Numbered from the stretch's first letter, positions 18,609-28,339 are shown. The stretch: DNA of 64,000 bases from 21-14-0-10-47-8 sp966211455 (GCA_966211455.1 CBIHNI010000003.1:1-64000); one strand, 5' to 3'. The notes: generated by a model not told the origin, from the letters alone. Numbers and translations: made by a program.

Positions 18609-18749
18609 TCATTCGTAAACTGGCAGCGCCAAATCAATCCGGAGATCGCTCAGCGAACCCATGATTATAACCGCTACTTTTGACACTGCTACAATGAGGC
18701 TAATAATACCAATCAAAATCTTCGGTAAAAAACGCTTAAACTCTGCCAT
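18609..18749 (-). CDS. Possible 46-residue membrane peptide
   Basis: From the ATG at 18749 the frame encodes MAEFKRFLPKILIGIISLIV and continues hydrophobic to about residue 32, then a short polar tail. A GAGGG sits about nine bases before the ATG. One transmembrane helix is likely. Small AT-rich frames arise by chance, so the call rests on the ribosome-binding site and hydrophobic pattern only. Confidence 0.4.
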   Translation of the reverse strand: MAEFKRFLPKILIGIISLIVAVSKVAVIIMGSLSDLRIDLALPVYE

Positions 18750-18904
18750 TATAAGAACCCTCATGATCCTGGCTCTGTTACAAGATTCGAGGGGCAAATT
18801 AGCTCAATAGGTCGTTTCATTTCCAAATAAGATTAGTTAGCACGCGACCTTGCCTGTATTAAAGTTATGCACATTTCCGTTTATGCTGCTTACTTTTTAG
18901 TAAA

Positions 18905-19312
18905 TTAGTTGCCAATGACAGCACTGTCATTTGGGACATCTGGCAATTCAGGACATCCATCCATTGGCAAGGTAACTTCCAACCACCCTTGCTTTCCCTT
19001 TGGGGTAACAAGAAATGTATACTCTTTCCCAACCTCGTAGACTTTCCAAAAATCTTTTTCATAATGAATTTCAGTCGCTTTTAGAAACCGTGTCTTAAGC
19101 TCGCCATGAATGACCTTTACTACATTGATCTTCAGTAGAAAGGTATTCTGATCCCCCTTTGACCTTTTTCTTTCAACCACCTTGCCGCGAGCAATGACTG
19201 GAAAATCCTTCTTTAGGTCTTCCCATGTTTGCGCTCTTAAGCACTTTGTGGCGGATGCGGATGTAGACAGCAAAACAACTAATAGCAAGATTGAAATATT
19301 CATTTTTTTCAT
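18905..19312 (-). CDS. Exported candidate immunity protein, NTR/TIMP-like
   Basis: This gene encodes 135 residues from the ATG at 19312. That ATG overlaps the RHS stop codon as ATGA, so translation is probably coupled. A signal peptide (MNISILLLVVLLSTSASA) exports it. The mature sequence begins KCLRAQTWEDLKKDFPVIARGKVVE and has the pattern of netrin/TIMP-like OB folds: an early Cys, a GKVV strand, VVKVIHGELK, YTFLVTP and a late Cys. TIMP-like folds inhibit metalloproteases, which would suit the JAMM-like domain of the RHS protein. The fold call is by pattern only and the immunity role is inferred from position. Confidence 0.6.
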   Translation of the reverse strand: MKKMNISILLLVVLLSTSASATKCLRAQTWEDLKKDFPVIARGKVVERKRSKGDQNTFLLKINVVKVIHGELKTRFLKATEIHYEKDFWKVYEVGKEYTFLVTPKGKQGWLEVTLPMDGCPELPDVPNDSAVIGN

Positions 19313-22300
19313 TGAGGACACTTTAAACCCTTTCTAAATTTGCTACCATAATTCATTTGAATTGAGCCAGCAGGAGTGCCCAAGTATCCTGGCATACCAT
19401 TGAATGCATTATAGAGCACATCTGTAGGAGAGAAATTCTCATTGTCATAACGGCTATCATACGCTCCATGCGTATGATAGCTAGCCACGCCGTTTGCCGG
19501 AGGCAATCCAATATTTACACCTGCTGGCCCTCCTTGGAGAGGAAGAGTTGCAGAGTATGTTCCATCTGAATTTTGGATAATATGCCCCCCATATTCCAAA
19601 TTTCGACGAATTGATGTTGGATTAATATAATTAATTGCATCGCCTGCAGCCTCGCCGGCGGATGGAAATGAATCTCCAGGATCCAATCCACTTGGATCGG
19701 TCCAGTTAACAGGATCATTTGATACATATCCATACAAACCAATCCCACCGGCAAACAAAATCGGATCCTTACTTACCCATCGACCCGTCTCGGCATCGTA
19801 CGAGCGCGCCTGAAACAGAACCAACCCGGTATCCGAATCATAAACGCCACCCGCAAATCCGAACGGAGTGTACCCAGGATTCGTATCTTGCAGAACCCGG
19901 CCAAACTCATCATGCTCCATCATTTGCATGACCACGCCATCGGTTTTGCGGACCACCATTCTCACAGAGCCAATTTGATCCGTGATGATTCGGTAATCGA
20001 CCAGCGCGCTGTCGATCATATAATCGGGAACATGCGATTTGGACGCGTAGATGTAGCGTCTTTGCAGAACACCGGCGCTGTTCGTTTCGCCAACCAAGCG
20101 GTTGTTGAAATCGTAGATATATCGCTTCTGCAGGACTCCGTTAACAAGCTTAGCAAAACGTCTTTGTTGCGCATCAAGTTGGTAAGTCACGGTCTTTGTC
20201 GCCATTTGCACTCCGGTCAAAGTTCCGTACGCATTCCATGAATATGTTGTCGTCGCACTGAGAAGTGTGTCCGTCTTGGTCAACATCTCCCCATTTCGAT
20301 TGTGGGTATATGTATTCAAATTGAAAGTGCTGATCCGATCTTGGCCGTCATACGTAGCCGTTGTCGTGGCCGCGCCGATATAACCACCATTTCGGTTCGA
20401 ATTCCCATCATACGTGTAGTGCGACTGCAGAACCGTGTTTTTATAAACATCCTGCAAGCGTCCCACCACATCATATACGTAGTCCCAAACAGTGGTGACC
20501 CCGTTCAAAATCTCGGTCTTTTGGGAAACGCGACCCAAATCGTCGCGGGTCAGGCTATATGAATAAATCGGGCTTGCACTATAATTCGCAACATACCCCG
20601 TGACCTCTCCGAAGCTATTGTAAGAATATGTGTCCGTCAAATTTCCAAGAGTCGTTCCGGTTAATTTCCCATCTGGGATATCAACCGTCAGAGTCAAATT
20701 TTTCACGCCAGTCATTACTAAGTCCGTGTCGTAGGTATAATTCACATTAATGGCGCCAGAAGCTCCGCCAATAGACTCGTATCCTATCTTTTCACCGGCG
20801 ACAGGATTTACAGTATAAGTGCCTTGTATTACTTGACTGCTATTCTTCCAATTCATTGTCGATGGAGTGTTGCCAGTATAGTTGAAGCTTACCGATGTCA
20901 TATCTGGAGCAATAATTGAAGCCAATTTTTTTGTTGAGTCATAAGTTCGCTGATAGGAACTCGTCAGATAACTTGTCGTCAGATGTTGCCCAGTGGTTGC
21001 GTGATAGCCAAATTGAATCTCTTGCCCTTCCGGACGAGTTATCTTCGTTAACTGACGGTCGTTATTGTATTCGTAATTGGTGTTCCAAGTCTGACCGACA
21101 ACCAATTCCGGAGCCATATAGCTTCCCAGCATTTCTTTCGAATCAAAAGTGAAGCTATGCAGCGGTCGAGCAGGAGGAGTGATCTCTTTCAAATTTCCTT
21201 GAAAGTCGTACTTGTAAGTGACAACCCGAGCATCCGGGAGCGTAACAGTCTGCAGTTTTTCCGACGAATCATAAGAAAAGCTTGTAGCCTGCATTAAAGG
21301 ATTCGTAATTGAAGCAAGTAAATGCGAATTCGGATGATATGTAAAACTTGTCGTTCTTGCGCCCTGTTGAATTTGTGTCAAGTTTTCGTTCGTATATGTC
21401 AGCTGTACAGCCGTTTGTCCACCCGTCTTAAGGGTTACAGGTCTTTCGTAAGAATCGATAACTCTTTCCTGAATACGACCTTTTGGTGTTGTGGTGACAA
21501 ATGTATTGTTACTTCCTGAAAAGGTCGTCGCTGTGATTTGCGCATTGTGAGTTGTTTGCCATCTCATTGCCGTAACAGAAAATGGATTTTGCGCATTCGA
21601 CAAAGTTGCAGTTTCGTTGAAGTTATATGAATTCGATCCAAAATCTTGCACTGTCAGAGCCGTCAGTCGATTTCTTAATGTTCCAAAGCGAGGATCTACC
21701 GTAAAGCTTTTTTGAACACTTACATTTCTGAATATTTCCGTCTGCTGATTTGGGTCAATACTTCGATATGAATATGAGCCATCTGGCATTGTAGTTGTAT
21801 GCGAGTCGGTAGTTGCACTAATTGCTGTACTAGTGATTCTTCCCATTTGGGATGTAACTTGAATTTGCTTTCCGAAGTTACTTGAAGTCAGCTGAGTAGA
21901 TGACCCACCGCTATGCTGGTCCATTATCAACTCACCAGAAGCTGAATATTGAAAAGTGCTGACGGCTCCATTTGGCTTTTGGAATGTAGCAAGCAGTCCG
22001 CCTGTACCATAAGTCATCTGATACTGCTCAGAATTTGGATTCTGAACTAAGCTCAGATAGCCATTTGTGTCGAATCCCACTGTGATCGTTTGCCCACTTG
22101 CAGTTGTAATTGACTGTAAGACACCGCTTGAATCCCTATTGAATACGGTTGTTCGGCCGAACGGTTCAATGATCGAACTTAGATATCCATGAGCTTCATA
22201 AGTAAAAGTAACAAGTGTAGTGCCAAGAATGCCGGTTCGAGTCTGAACAATTCGCCCTATTGAATCAAACTCATAGACAACTGATCCGTCCTGCTCAATC

Positions 22301-23154
22301 ACTCGATAACCGCCGCCAGCCAATGCGGCAGATAATGCTTGCCTTTGACTTCCATCTCCGCTGAAGAGGGTGGCACTAGTCGCATCATAGAACTTCCAAA
22401 TGCTCGGCACCCAAGCTCCAATGCCTAACTTTTTTGCCTTTAAACTGCCGAGATAATTAATAAAGTCCCTAGTCCCACCCCCACCCGTGCCTGGAAGCTG
22501 AGGTGTAGTAACAACTGTTACAAATTTTTGGCGACCCCAAGTTTCCTGTCCCGAACTGTCCAGACCATTCCACCCACTCGACATCGATTGCCCATTTGAA
22601 TTTGGAAGCGTACCCGTTGTTACACTTTGTCCCTGAGGATCCCTTATATCAATCGAGCTGCTAGGAATAGCCACAGCATTGTTTGCATTCCGATTCACGA
22701 CCCACATGCTATAATCTACCGTCCGACCTACAACCCAGTTCGTGAAATATGCTAGTTTGAAAGTAGAGCCCACCAATGGGATCAAGTCGCCCACCACACC
22801 ATTTGTGGTTTGAATAATAGATCCACATGCATTCTGTGGAAGCTGCGCGCGCGCGCCTTGAGGCATACTTTCAATTTGGGGCAAACAAGAAAGCGGTATG
22901 CCGGCCCCAGTATAAACCGAGCGTTCATTCACGCCGGAAACGCAAGGAGCCCAAATGCAGTAACCATCTAGGACTGTGCCTACTGGAATATAGCGAATAC
23001 TCCTAGGCCCCCAAGCACCTCCTGCACTACAACTTTGCTGTTGAGATAGGCAATAATTGACTTGGTTTTGCATATCATTAAATCGATCAGAACAATAGTC
23101 AGCTTTCGCAACTAGACCGGCCAATAGCATCCCGAACAACACAGACCTAAACAT
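19309..23154 (-). CDS. Exported RHS/YD-repeat protein with C-terminal JAMM-like (DUF4329) domain
   Basis: This gene encodes 1281 residues. A signal peptide (MFRSVLFGMLLAGLVAKA) comes first, then about 250 residues of Cys-containing N-terminal region, and many YD repeats from about 280 to 1080 that form a hollow shell. The RHS core ends in FQARSYDAETGRWVSKDPI, LYGYVSNDPVNWTDPSG. The last 120 residues are the variable tip, with an early Glu in RRNLEYGGHI, His1227 and His1229 in YHTHG, FSPTD (Asp1245) and GYLGTPAG. This is the layout of DUF4329, related to JAB/JAMM metallopeptidases. The Sec signal separates it from type VI-delivered RHS toxins. Core DNA is GC-richer than the ends. Confidence 0.88.
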   Translation of the reverse strand: MFRSVLFGMLLAGLVAKADYCSDRFNDMQNQVNYCLSQQQSCSAGGAWGPRSIRYIPVGTVLDGYCIWAPCVSGVNERSVYTGAGIPLSCLPQIESMPQGARAQLPQNACGSIIQTTNGVVGDLIPLVGSTFKLAYFTNWVVGRTVDYSMWVVNRNANNAVAIPSSSIDIRDPQGQSVTTGTLPNSNGQSMSSGWNGLDSSGQETWGRQKFVTVVTTPQLPGTGGGGTRDFINYLGSLKAKKLGIGAWVPSIWKFYDATSATLFSGDGSQRQALSAALAGGGYRVIEQDGSVVYEFDSIGRIVQTRTGILGTTLVTFTYEAHGYLSSIIEPFGRTTVFNRDSSGVLQSITTASGQTITVGFDTNGYLSLVQNPNSEQYQMTYGTGGLLATFQKPNGAVSTFQYSASGELIMDQHSGGSSTQLTSSNFGKQIQVTSQMGRITSTAISATTDSHTTTMPDGSYSYRSIDPNQQTEIFRNVSVQKSFTVDPRFGTLRNRLTALTVQDFGSNSYNFNETATLSNAQNPFSVTAMRWQTTHNAQITATTFSGSNNTFVTTTPKGRIQERVIDSYERPVTLKTGGQTAVQLTYTNENLTQIQQGARTTSFTYHPNSHLLASITNPLMQATSFSYDSSEKLQTVTLPDARVVTYKYDFQGNLKEITPPARPLHSFTFDSKEMLGSYMAPELVVGQTWNTNYEYNNDRQLTKITRPEGQEIQFGYHATTGQHLTTSYLTSSYQRTYDSTKKLASIIAPDMTSVSFNYTGNTPSTMNWKNSSQVIQGTYTVNPVAGEKIGYESIGGASGAINVNYTYDTDLVMTGVKNLTLTVDIPDGKLTGTTLGNLTDTYSYNSFGEVTGYVANYSASPIYSYSLTRDDLGRVSQKTEILNGVTTVWDYVYDVVGRLQDVYKNTVLQSHYTYDGNSNRNGGYIGAATTTATYDGQDRISTFNLNTYTHNRNGEMLTKTDTLLSATTTYSWNAYGTLTGVQMATKTVTYQLDAQQRRFAKLVNGVLQKRYIYDFNNRLVGETNSAGVLQRRYIYASKSHVPDYMIDSALVDYRIITDQIGSVRMVVRKTDGVVMQMMEHDEFGRVLQDTNPGYTPFGFAGGVYDSDTGLVLFQARSYDAETGRWVSKDPILFAGGIGLYGYVSNDPVNWTDPSGLDPGDSFPSAGEAAGDAINYINPTSIRRNLEYGGHIIQNSDGTYSATLPLQGGPAGVNIGLPPANGVASYHTHGAYDSRYDNENFSPTDVLYNAFNGMPGYLGTPAGSIQMNYGSKFRKGLKCPQ

Positions 23155-23343
23155 CCATCACCTCATGAAGAATAATTCAAATTAAACTCCACCATGTTTA
23201 CACGCCGGCATGGACATTTATAAACAATAAGTATTTTAGAAAGAAAAACTCGACCAGCCAGATTTACCGGCATGCGTCTGGACTTGTTTGTCTGAGAAAT
23301 TCAGAAAGTAATATGAATTTATTTAAAATCTCACTCTTCAATC

Positions 23344-23371
23344 AGGGCGATCACCGATCCATCGCCGCCCT
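23344..23371 (-). terminator. Possible terminator after the transglutaminase gene
   Basis: On the minus strand, AGGGCGGCGAT pairs imperfectly with ATCGCCCT around a nine-base loop, ten bases after the stop at 23381. The following bases are AT-rich (GAGATTTTAAAT) but not a T-run. Confidence 0.35.
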
Positions 23372-23380
23372 TATCATCCC

Positions 23381-26326
23381 CTACTTCCCGCCAGCCGGAG
23401 GCGCAGCGAAATTCACCTTCTGCATCGATGAATAAATCATCTGGGTCATCAGCGCTTCCCTTTTATCAGAATGATCGCGCAGCAGTTTTTCGACGTATGG
23501 ATGGGCTTTGGTTAAATATGATTTATCACGTTTAAGTGATGTTTGGTTCACATAGTATTGAACCAACTGCACCAATCCATCTAAATTGCTCGGGTCCCAC
23601 TTTAATGCCGTCAGTATCAATTCTTCCGCTTTTGAAACCGAGGCTGGCTCTCTTCCCCCCGCAGACATCTGCAAATTTTTGGCTTTGGACAGATAGGCAT
23701 CGGCCAACAGTTTGCGCGCGACCCCGAATTCTGCGATGGCCAGGGCCTTTGTTTCCAGTTCGATAATGCGATCGATATTTGGCGTTTTCGAATAGAAATA
23801 CTGGACGGCAAGATTGTGCAATTGCCAAGGGTCATTTGGGTCAGCCTCAACCAGCTTTTCTTGATACTTGATCGCTTCTTCGTCTTTATTCTGATCGCTC
23901 ATCAACCTTTGCATTTGATAATAGTAAGCTTCCTTTTCATCATCAGTTCGATTCTGCATACTAACGGCCTTGCCCCATTGCTCGGCATAGGCATAATTTT
24001 TTTGCTTTCGTCCAATAAGAATTGCAGACAAAGCCGTATAGAAATCGTTCGGGATCGCTTTGTAGATCTTTAGAAATTCAGTACTCGCCTCCGCTTGCTT
24101 ACCGCGAAAGCCCAGGAACTTGATTTTCTTGAAATGCATTTTTCCCACAATCGTCGTACCGGACAGCTCAATGGCTTTGGCGATATCCTGGATCGCGGCA
24201 TCAAGGTGCTCAGGAACGTAATTGTCACCCGATCGATAACCCAAAAAAAGCCAATGGCCGGATCTCAAATTGTAAGCCATTGCATCTTTCGGATTCGCTT
24301 CAATTTTCTTTGTGTAATACTGGATTAACTTTTTCGACCGATAATCAAGTAAAACCGGTCCTGACAATTTATCCAGCTTGTCGGCATCCGCATCTGTCAT
24401 CTTGTCGACGGCCGGACCTTTCTTCGCTTCCAATTCAATAAAGGCTTGGGTCTTTTCTTTTGGGTCCATCAAGGTGACGATATTGCCGCTCTTGGCACAA
24501 TCCAATAATGAAAAATAAGTGGTTTCGAAGTCGTCAGTGCTTGCTTCTTGCTTTGAAACGTATCGAGCCTTAATTCGTATCGAATCTGTGATCTGAATAT
24601 CATTTCCGACAGGTCGAACGACACGATCCAAATCAATCCATTTGCTGCGAACATAACAGCTTCCGTCAACTCCGTCATAAAGCGGAGTGTTTTTCACGAC
24701 TGTTTTCATTTCAAATGTTCCAGGCTCCCCGAATCCGGCTTCTGCTTTCGGGCGATTTTGGATGAGATACAACGCTGCGGGACTGACCAGTTTGATGGAA
24801 GAAGCTTGCGCTCCTGACTTTTCAATCCACTGGCTTCCGATGTAGCTGAACTTGTACTGCGGAACATCGCCTTCAATCTTCTGCAGTTCCATCTTTTTCT
24901 GCTGGCCGAAATTCAAGGTCACATCGATGATCTTTTTTGTGATCTCGATCCCCTGGGATCGCTCGGCGATGGCGATCGAGTTGTAAGTGCTGTGATCCAT
25001 TTTCATCGTACCCGTCCCGGAAACGCTGAAGTCAGGATTGATGGTGATCTCTTGACTGATCTCTACCTTGGTTTCGTCAACGTTCTTTTCGGGCAAGAAT
25101 TCGACATGGCCCGATTTGCCATCCAAGATCAGAGCATAATTTCCCAAAATATCGGTCGCGATCATATCCGCGATCACCAAAGGGTTGGTCGGATCCAACC
25201 ACCAAACTTTTCCGGCCTTATCCTTGGCCCACACAATGGCGTGGTTAAAGACAGAAAGATTCGGAACCGCAGCCATTTTCTTCAATCTTTCCATGCCAAA
25301 ATACTTTTGGGATCGGAAAGAAAGGGCGACATTCGATTGATATCCCAATCTTCTTAGCATCGCCGCCAAAGAGGTCGAATAGTCTTTGCAATCGCCATTT
25401 CCGTCTTTGACGACCTTCTCGTGGCCCTTCGGAAATATCTGACCCTCTGCCGTGGACCAATCTCCAGAATAAGCGACCATCTTCGTTAAACGTTTCGTTA
25501 CAAATTCGATTTGCTCTTTGGGTGAAGCCATTGCTTTCGCTTCATCGACGATCGCCTGAAACTCGGATGGCAAAGGCATTTCGAGAGCCGAATTGTACTT
25601 TCCCGAAATTTCCTTATTGATATCAAGCCACTTGTCCGTGTTTGAAATAAAGACCACCGCTTGCTCGACCTTGACCCCTTCTGTCGAGTAAGCCATCGGG
25701 CTTGGGAACAGTCTTACAATATTCTCCTGAGTTCTTGAATCTCTGCCATTTTCTACCAGAAAGTAATCACCCGTGTTTTCTTCGTACTTCGAAATCGGAC
25801 CTTTCGATTTGAAGACATAGTATTCTCGCTTCGCTAGGGAGCTGTTATTGATCGCGATGGCTTCGCTGAAAATTTTGCCGGCTCGCGGTTTTGTCGTCAG
25901 TTTGTACTTCACCGTGGCCACGCTTCCAACTTTTAGCATGGGAAATGGGATGACGGCCTGTCGATAATCGTTAAGACCGGGTCCCAACTGCGACAAGGCT
26001 GTAATCGCGACTCTGGAGGATTCAACCGGAAACTTCTTTCCCTCATTCACGACAAATGCTTCGACAATTTGGAAAGTTTGGGTGGCCCTGTTGAAATTGA
26101 CCGTGTCGTAGGCCAACTTGCTTCGGCCCGCTTCCGTGACGACTTTGTATGTTCTTTCTGCTTCCATCACCGAGGATCCATCAAGATTGATGGTGGTTAT
26201 ATTTGTGGAAACCAAAGTTTCGATATCGCTTGGGCTTTGCTGCGCGAAGGCTTGTGTTGAGAGCAGAACAAAGCCAACGAACCAAGTCCATTTCTTTGTT
26301 GGCGCCAAATCCCAAATTCGTTTCAT
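23381..26326 (-). CDS. DUF3857/transglutaminase-like exported protein with TPR C-terminus
   Basis: This gene encodes 981 residues from the ATG at 26326, preceded by GGGAG. A signal peptide ends in STQAFAQQ. A DUF3857-type beta domain spans about 40-240, followed by a transglutaminase core with Cys313 in GNGDCKDYS, His362 in FNHAIVW and Asp378 in WLDPTNP, an intact triad. A beta region follows, and helical TPR-like repeats occupy about 660-980 (AMAYNLRSGHWLFLG, DPWQLHNLAVQY). The fold suggests a periplasmic peptidase or cross-linking enzyme in a complex. Substrate unknown. The gene stands alone. Confidence 0.85.
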   Translation of the reverse strand: MKRIWDLAPTKKWTWFVGFVLLSTQAFAQQSPSDIETLVSTNITTINLDGSSVMEAERTYKVVTEAGRSKLAYDTVNFNRATQTFQIVEAFVVNEGKKFPVESSRVAITALSQLGPGLNDYRQAVIPFPMLKVGSVATVKYKLTTKPRAGKIFSEAIAINNSSLAKREYYVFKSKGPISKYEENTGDYFLVENGRDSRTQENIVRLFPSPMAYSTEGVKVEQAVVFISNTDKWLDINKEISGKYNSALEMPLPSEFQAIVDEAKAMASPKEQIEFVTKRLTKMVAYSGDWSTAEGQIFPKGHEKVVKDGNGDCKDYSTSLAAMLRRLGYQSNVALSFRSQKYFGMERLKKMAAVPNLSVFNHAIVWAKDKAGKVWWLDPTNPLVIADMIATDILGNYALILDGKSGHVEFLPEKNVDETKVEISQEITINPDFSVSGTGTMKMDHSTYNSIAIAERSQGIEITKKIIDVTLNFGQQKKMELQKIEGDVPQYKFSYIGSQWIEKSGAQASSIKLVSPAALYLIQNRPKAEAGFGEPGTFEMKTVVKNTPLYDGVDGSCYVRSKWIDLDRVVRPVGNDIQITDSIRIKARYVSKQEASTDDFETTYFSLLDCAKSGNIVTLMDPKEKTQAFIELEAKKGPAVDKMTDADADKLDKLSGPVLLDYRSKKLIQYYTKKIEANPKDAMAYNLRSGHWLFLGYRSGDNYVPEHLDAAIQDIAKAIELSGTTIVGKMHFKKIKFLGFRGKQAEASTEFLKIYKAIPNDFYTALSAILIGRKQKNYAYAEQWGKAVSMQNRTDDEKEAYYYQMQRLMSDQNKDEEAIKYQEKLVEADPNDPWQLHNLAVQYFYSKTPNIDRIIELETKALAIAEFGVARKLLADAYLSKAKNLQMSAGGREPASVSKAEELILTALKWDPSNLDGLVQLVQYYVNQTSLKRDKSYLTKAHPYVEKLLRDHSDKREALMTQMIYSSMQKVNFAAPPAGGK

Positions 26327-26571
26327 AAACTTCTCCCTATTTAATGTCGTCGAAAAACTTATCGTCAAAAGGCGACATTACTAAACTTGTATTTAGTTAT
26401 AAGGGAAAACCTGGACCCGCTGACCCACGACATCTGTCGGAAATACTTTAGTTTTCTTGTGATTGAAGATTTGATGCCGAACAAATATTGAGATAAATCA
26501 AGAATGGGGAATCGATTGACACAAGAGCGCCGCCCCCAAAATCAGACCGAAATTTTCAAGGGATTCAAAAA

Positions 26572-27111
26572 CTACGGCTCCACCGAAGCAATCGCGCGTC
26601 TCTTCACGGTGATTTTCTTCGTAACCGCCAACCCATGCTCATCCTTCGCATGAATCTCGAGCTGGTTTTCACCCTCTTTCAGATCGATGAAATCTGTGGT
26701 GAAACCCTTCTTCAAGAAAATCACAGAGGCGGTGAAGCCGTTGCTGTTGTTGGTGATGCTGATGTCTTTCCAGCTTTCGTTCAAGCAGGAATCATCCATG
26801 CCCTTTAAGCGCAGCAGGTTGCCGTCGACTTCGGTGCTTTGGACTTGCTTGCAGTCGTAATTCAGCACGACCGATTTTGAATAAATCGCTTTGCGGTTTT
26901 TTACCACGACGGCTGTCGCCATCGCTTTCGGTGCTGAAGAAGACACACTGGCCGGCGCCCGCGCCGAAAACCCGTCGGCCGCTTCATCTTTCAACGCCAC
27001 AGCTGTGCCCGCCACCATCGGTTCGCGAACCACGGACCAAACCGCGGGGGCTCCGATCAGGATCAGCAGGAAGCTTGTAATAAGAAGAAAGCGTTTCTCT
27101 TGCACGAGCAA
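26572..27111 (-). CDS. Membrane-anchored protein third in the ExbB-ExbD operon
   Basis: This gene encodes 179 residues. The start is not ATG: TTG at 27111 or GTG at 27105. An N-terminal membrane helix (LLITSFLLILIGAPAVWSVV) is followed by an Ala/Ser/Val-rich linker and, from about residue 95, a beta domain ending NQLEIHAKDEHGLAVTKKIT, like an Ig-fold module. It lies about 110 bases after exbD on the same strand. This is where TonB is often found, but there is no Pro/Lys-rich spacer and no TonB C-terminal motif, so I do not call it TonB. It may be a partner of the motor. Confidence 0.6.
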   Translation of the reverse strand: MLVQEKRFLLITSFLLILIGAPAVWSVVREPMVAGTAVALKDEAADGFSARAPASVSSSAPKAMATAVVVKNRKAIYSKSVVLNYDCKQVQSTEVDGNLLRLKGMDDSCLNESWKDISITNNSNGFTASVIFLKKGFTTDFIDLKEGENQLEIHAKDEHGLAVTKKITVKRRAIASVEP

Positions 27112-27222
27112 AAGATCGGCAGGTTTTTGACGGGACTAAAGGCGTATCAGAATGAGAAAGCCCCTCTGAAACGATCTGGGGCTGTCTCATCGAAAAATTT
27201 AAGGTCGAGATTTTCTTGAATC

Positions 27223-27627
27223 TTATTTCTTGTCGATGCTGATTGCGAATTTTTTGACGCCAGCCGATTTGATCAGGTCCAAGACCTTGACCACAGTCCC
27301 GTGCGGGACGTCTTTGTCAGCCGCGATGATCGCTTGCACGTCTGGATTTTTTTGCAGCTCTTCTTGGGCTTTCAGCTGGATCGCGCCTTCGTCCGATCGC
27401 GTTCCGTTCAAGCTTAAAGCGCCGCTTTCAGCGATCGTGATGTTCAGCTGGGTCGCCGTCGTCTTATCACCGCTGGCGGCTTTTGGAAGATTGACGTTGA
27501 TCGATGGCTTCATGATCATCGGTGCCGTCACCATGAAGATGATCAAGACAACCAAGATGATGTCGACCAAGGGGACGACGTTGATCTCGGATATCGGTTC
27601 GTCGATGTCAGCCTGCTTCTTGGCCAT
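27223..27627 (-). CDS. ExbD/TolR family biopolymer transport protein
   Basis: This gene encodes 134 residues. A short cytoplasmic N-terminus, one membrane helix with the conserved proton-path aspartate (Asp22 in INVVPLVDIILVVLIIFMV) and a periplasmic domain are all typical. It works with the ExbB/TolQ protein encoded three bases upstream to turn proton flow into force on a periplasmic partner. ExbD and TolR cannot be told apart here. The absence of tolA, tolB and pal nearby gives mild support to an Exb-like motor. Confidence 0.93.
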   Translation of the reverse strand: MAKKQADIDEPISEINVVPLVDIILVVLIIFMVTAPMIMKPSINVNLPKAASGDKTTATQLNITIAESGALSLNGTRSDEGAIQLKAQEELQKNPDVQAIIAADKDVPHGTVVKVLDLIKSAGVKKFAISIDKK

Positions 27628-27630
27628 AAA

Positions 27631-28260
27631 TTACAGACCTTTTTTCTTCGCGTAAGCTAAGCAAACTTCTTTCACCGCTTCCAGATTTTGCAAAGTGCCG
27701 CGCACCTGACGTTGGAAATAGTTGTAAGAAACAACCGCCGGGATCGCCACGAACAGACCCGCCGCCGTTGAAACCAGCGCCAGCGAAATCCCCGCCATCA
27801 CCGTCTGTTGACCCGCATCCGAGCTTTGCGCCAAATCGTTGAAGGCTTTCATAATCCCCAAGACCGTTCCTAAAAGACCGATATACGGAGCATTGGATCC
27901 GACCGTCGCCAGGAAGCTTAAGAATCTTTCCAGATCCGGGCGCTCCATCAGCGAGTACGAATTGAAGGCCTCTTCCAAACCTTTCGAGCCGCTGTCTTTG
28001 ATATGCTTCATCGCATAGCCCAGCGCGCGGCCTTCGACCGTGTCTGGATTTTTAGGAATCGATTCAACATCTTCCACGCTGTGCGTTTGCAAAGCCGATT
28101 TGATTTTGGCGCGGACTTCGCCACTTTCACGGGCGATGCGACGCAAATAAAAAAAACGTTCCAGGATCATACCCAAGCTGATGATACTAAGGATGATCAA
28201 GATCCAAAGGACCACTTGATCGGCGATCTGAGCGACAGCAAAAATTCGTTCCGTGAGCAT
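27631..28260 (-). CDS. MotA/TolQ/ExbB family proton channel protein
   Basis: This gene encodes 209 residues with three membrane helices: about 15-35, about 125-150 (GSNAPYIGLLGTVLGIMKAF, the signature of the family) and about 160-185 (GISLALVSTAAGLFVAIPAV). It forms the pentameric channel around an ExbD dimer. It is the first gene of the operon and diverges from the sulfatase-like gene, with about 80 bases between the chosen starts. Confidence 0.93.
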   Translation of the reverse strand: MLTERIFAVAQIADQVVLWILIILSIISLGMILERFFYLRRIARESGEVRAKIKSALQTHSVEDVESIPKNPDTVEGRALGYAMKHIKDSGSKGLEEAFNSYSLMERPDLERFLSFLATVGSNAPYIGLLGTVLGIMKAFNDLAQSSDAGQQTVMAGISLALVSTAAGLFVAIPAVVSYNYFQRQVRGTLQNLEAVKEVCLAYAKKKGL

Positions 28261-28339
28261 GTTTTTTCCTTATCTCGAAAGGATCTGTTTCCTTGAAGAT
28301 TATCCCCAGTTATATTCAAGACGGTCAAGGTCGAAGGCA

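Noticed and set aside
19309..23154. RHS protein as a type VI secretion effector
   Set aside because: It has a Sec signal peptide and no PAAR or VgrG domain or neighbour. Sec export to the envelope fits better.
26572..27111. TonB for the third gene of the exbBD operon
   Set aside because: No Pro/Lys-rich spacer and no TonB C-terminal domain. Only the position suggests TonB.
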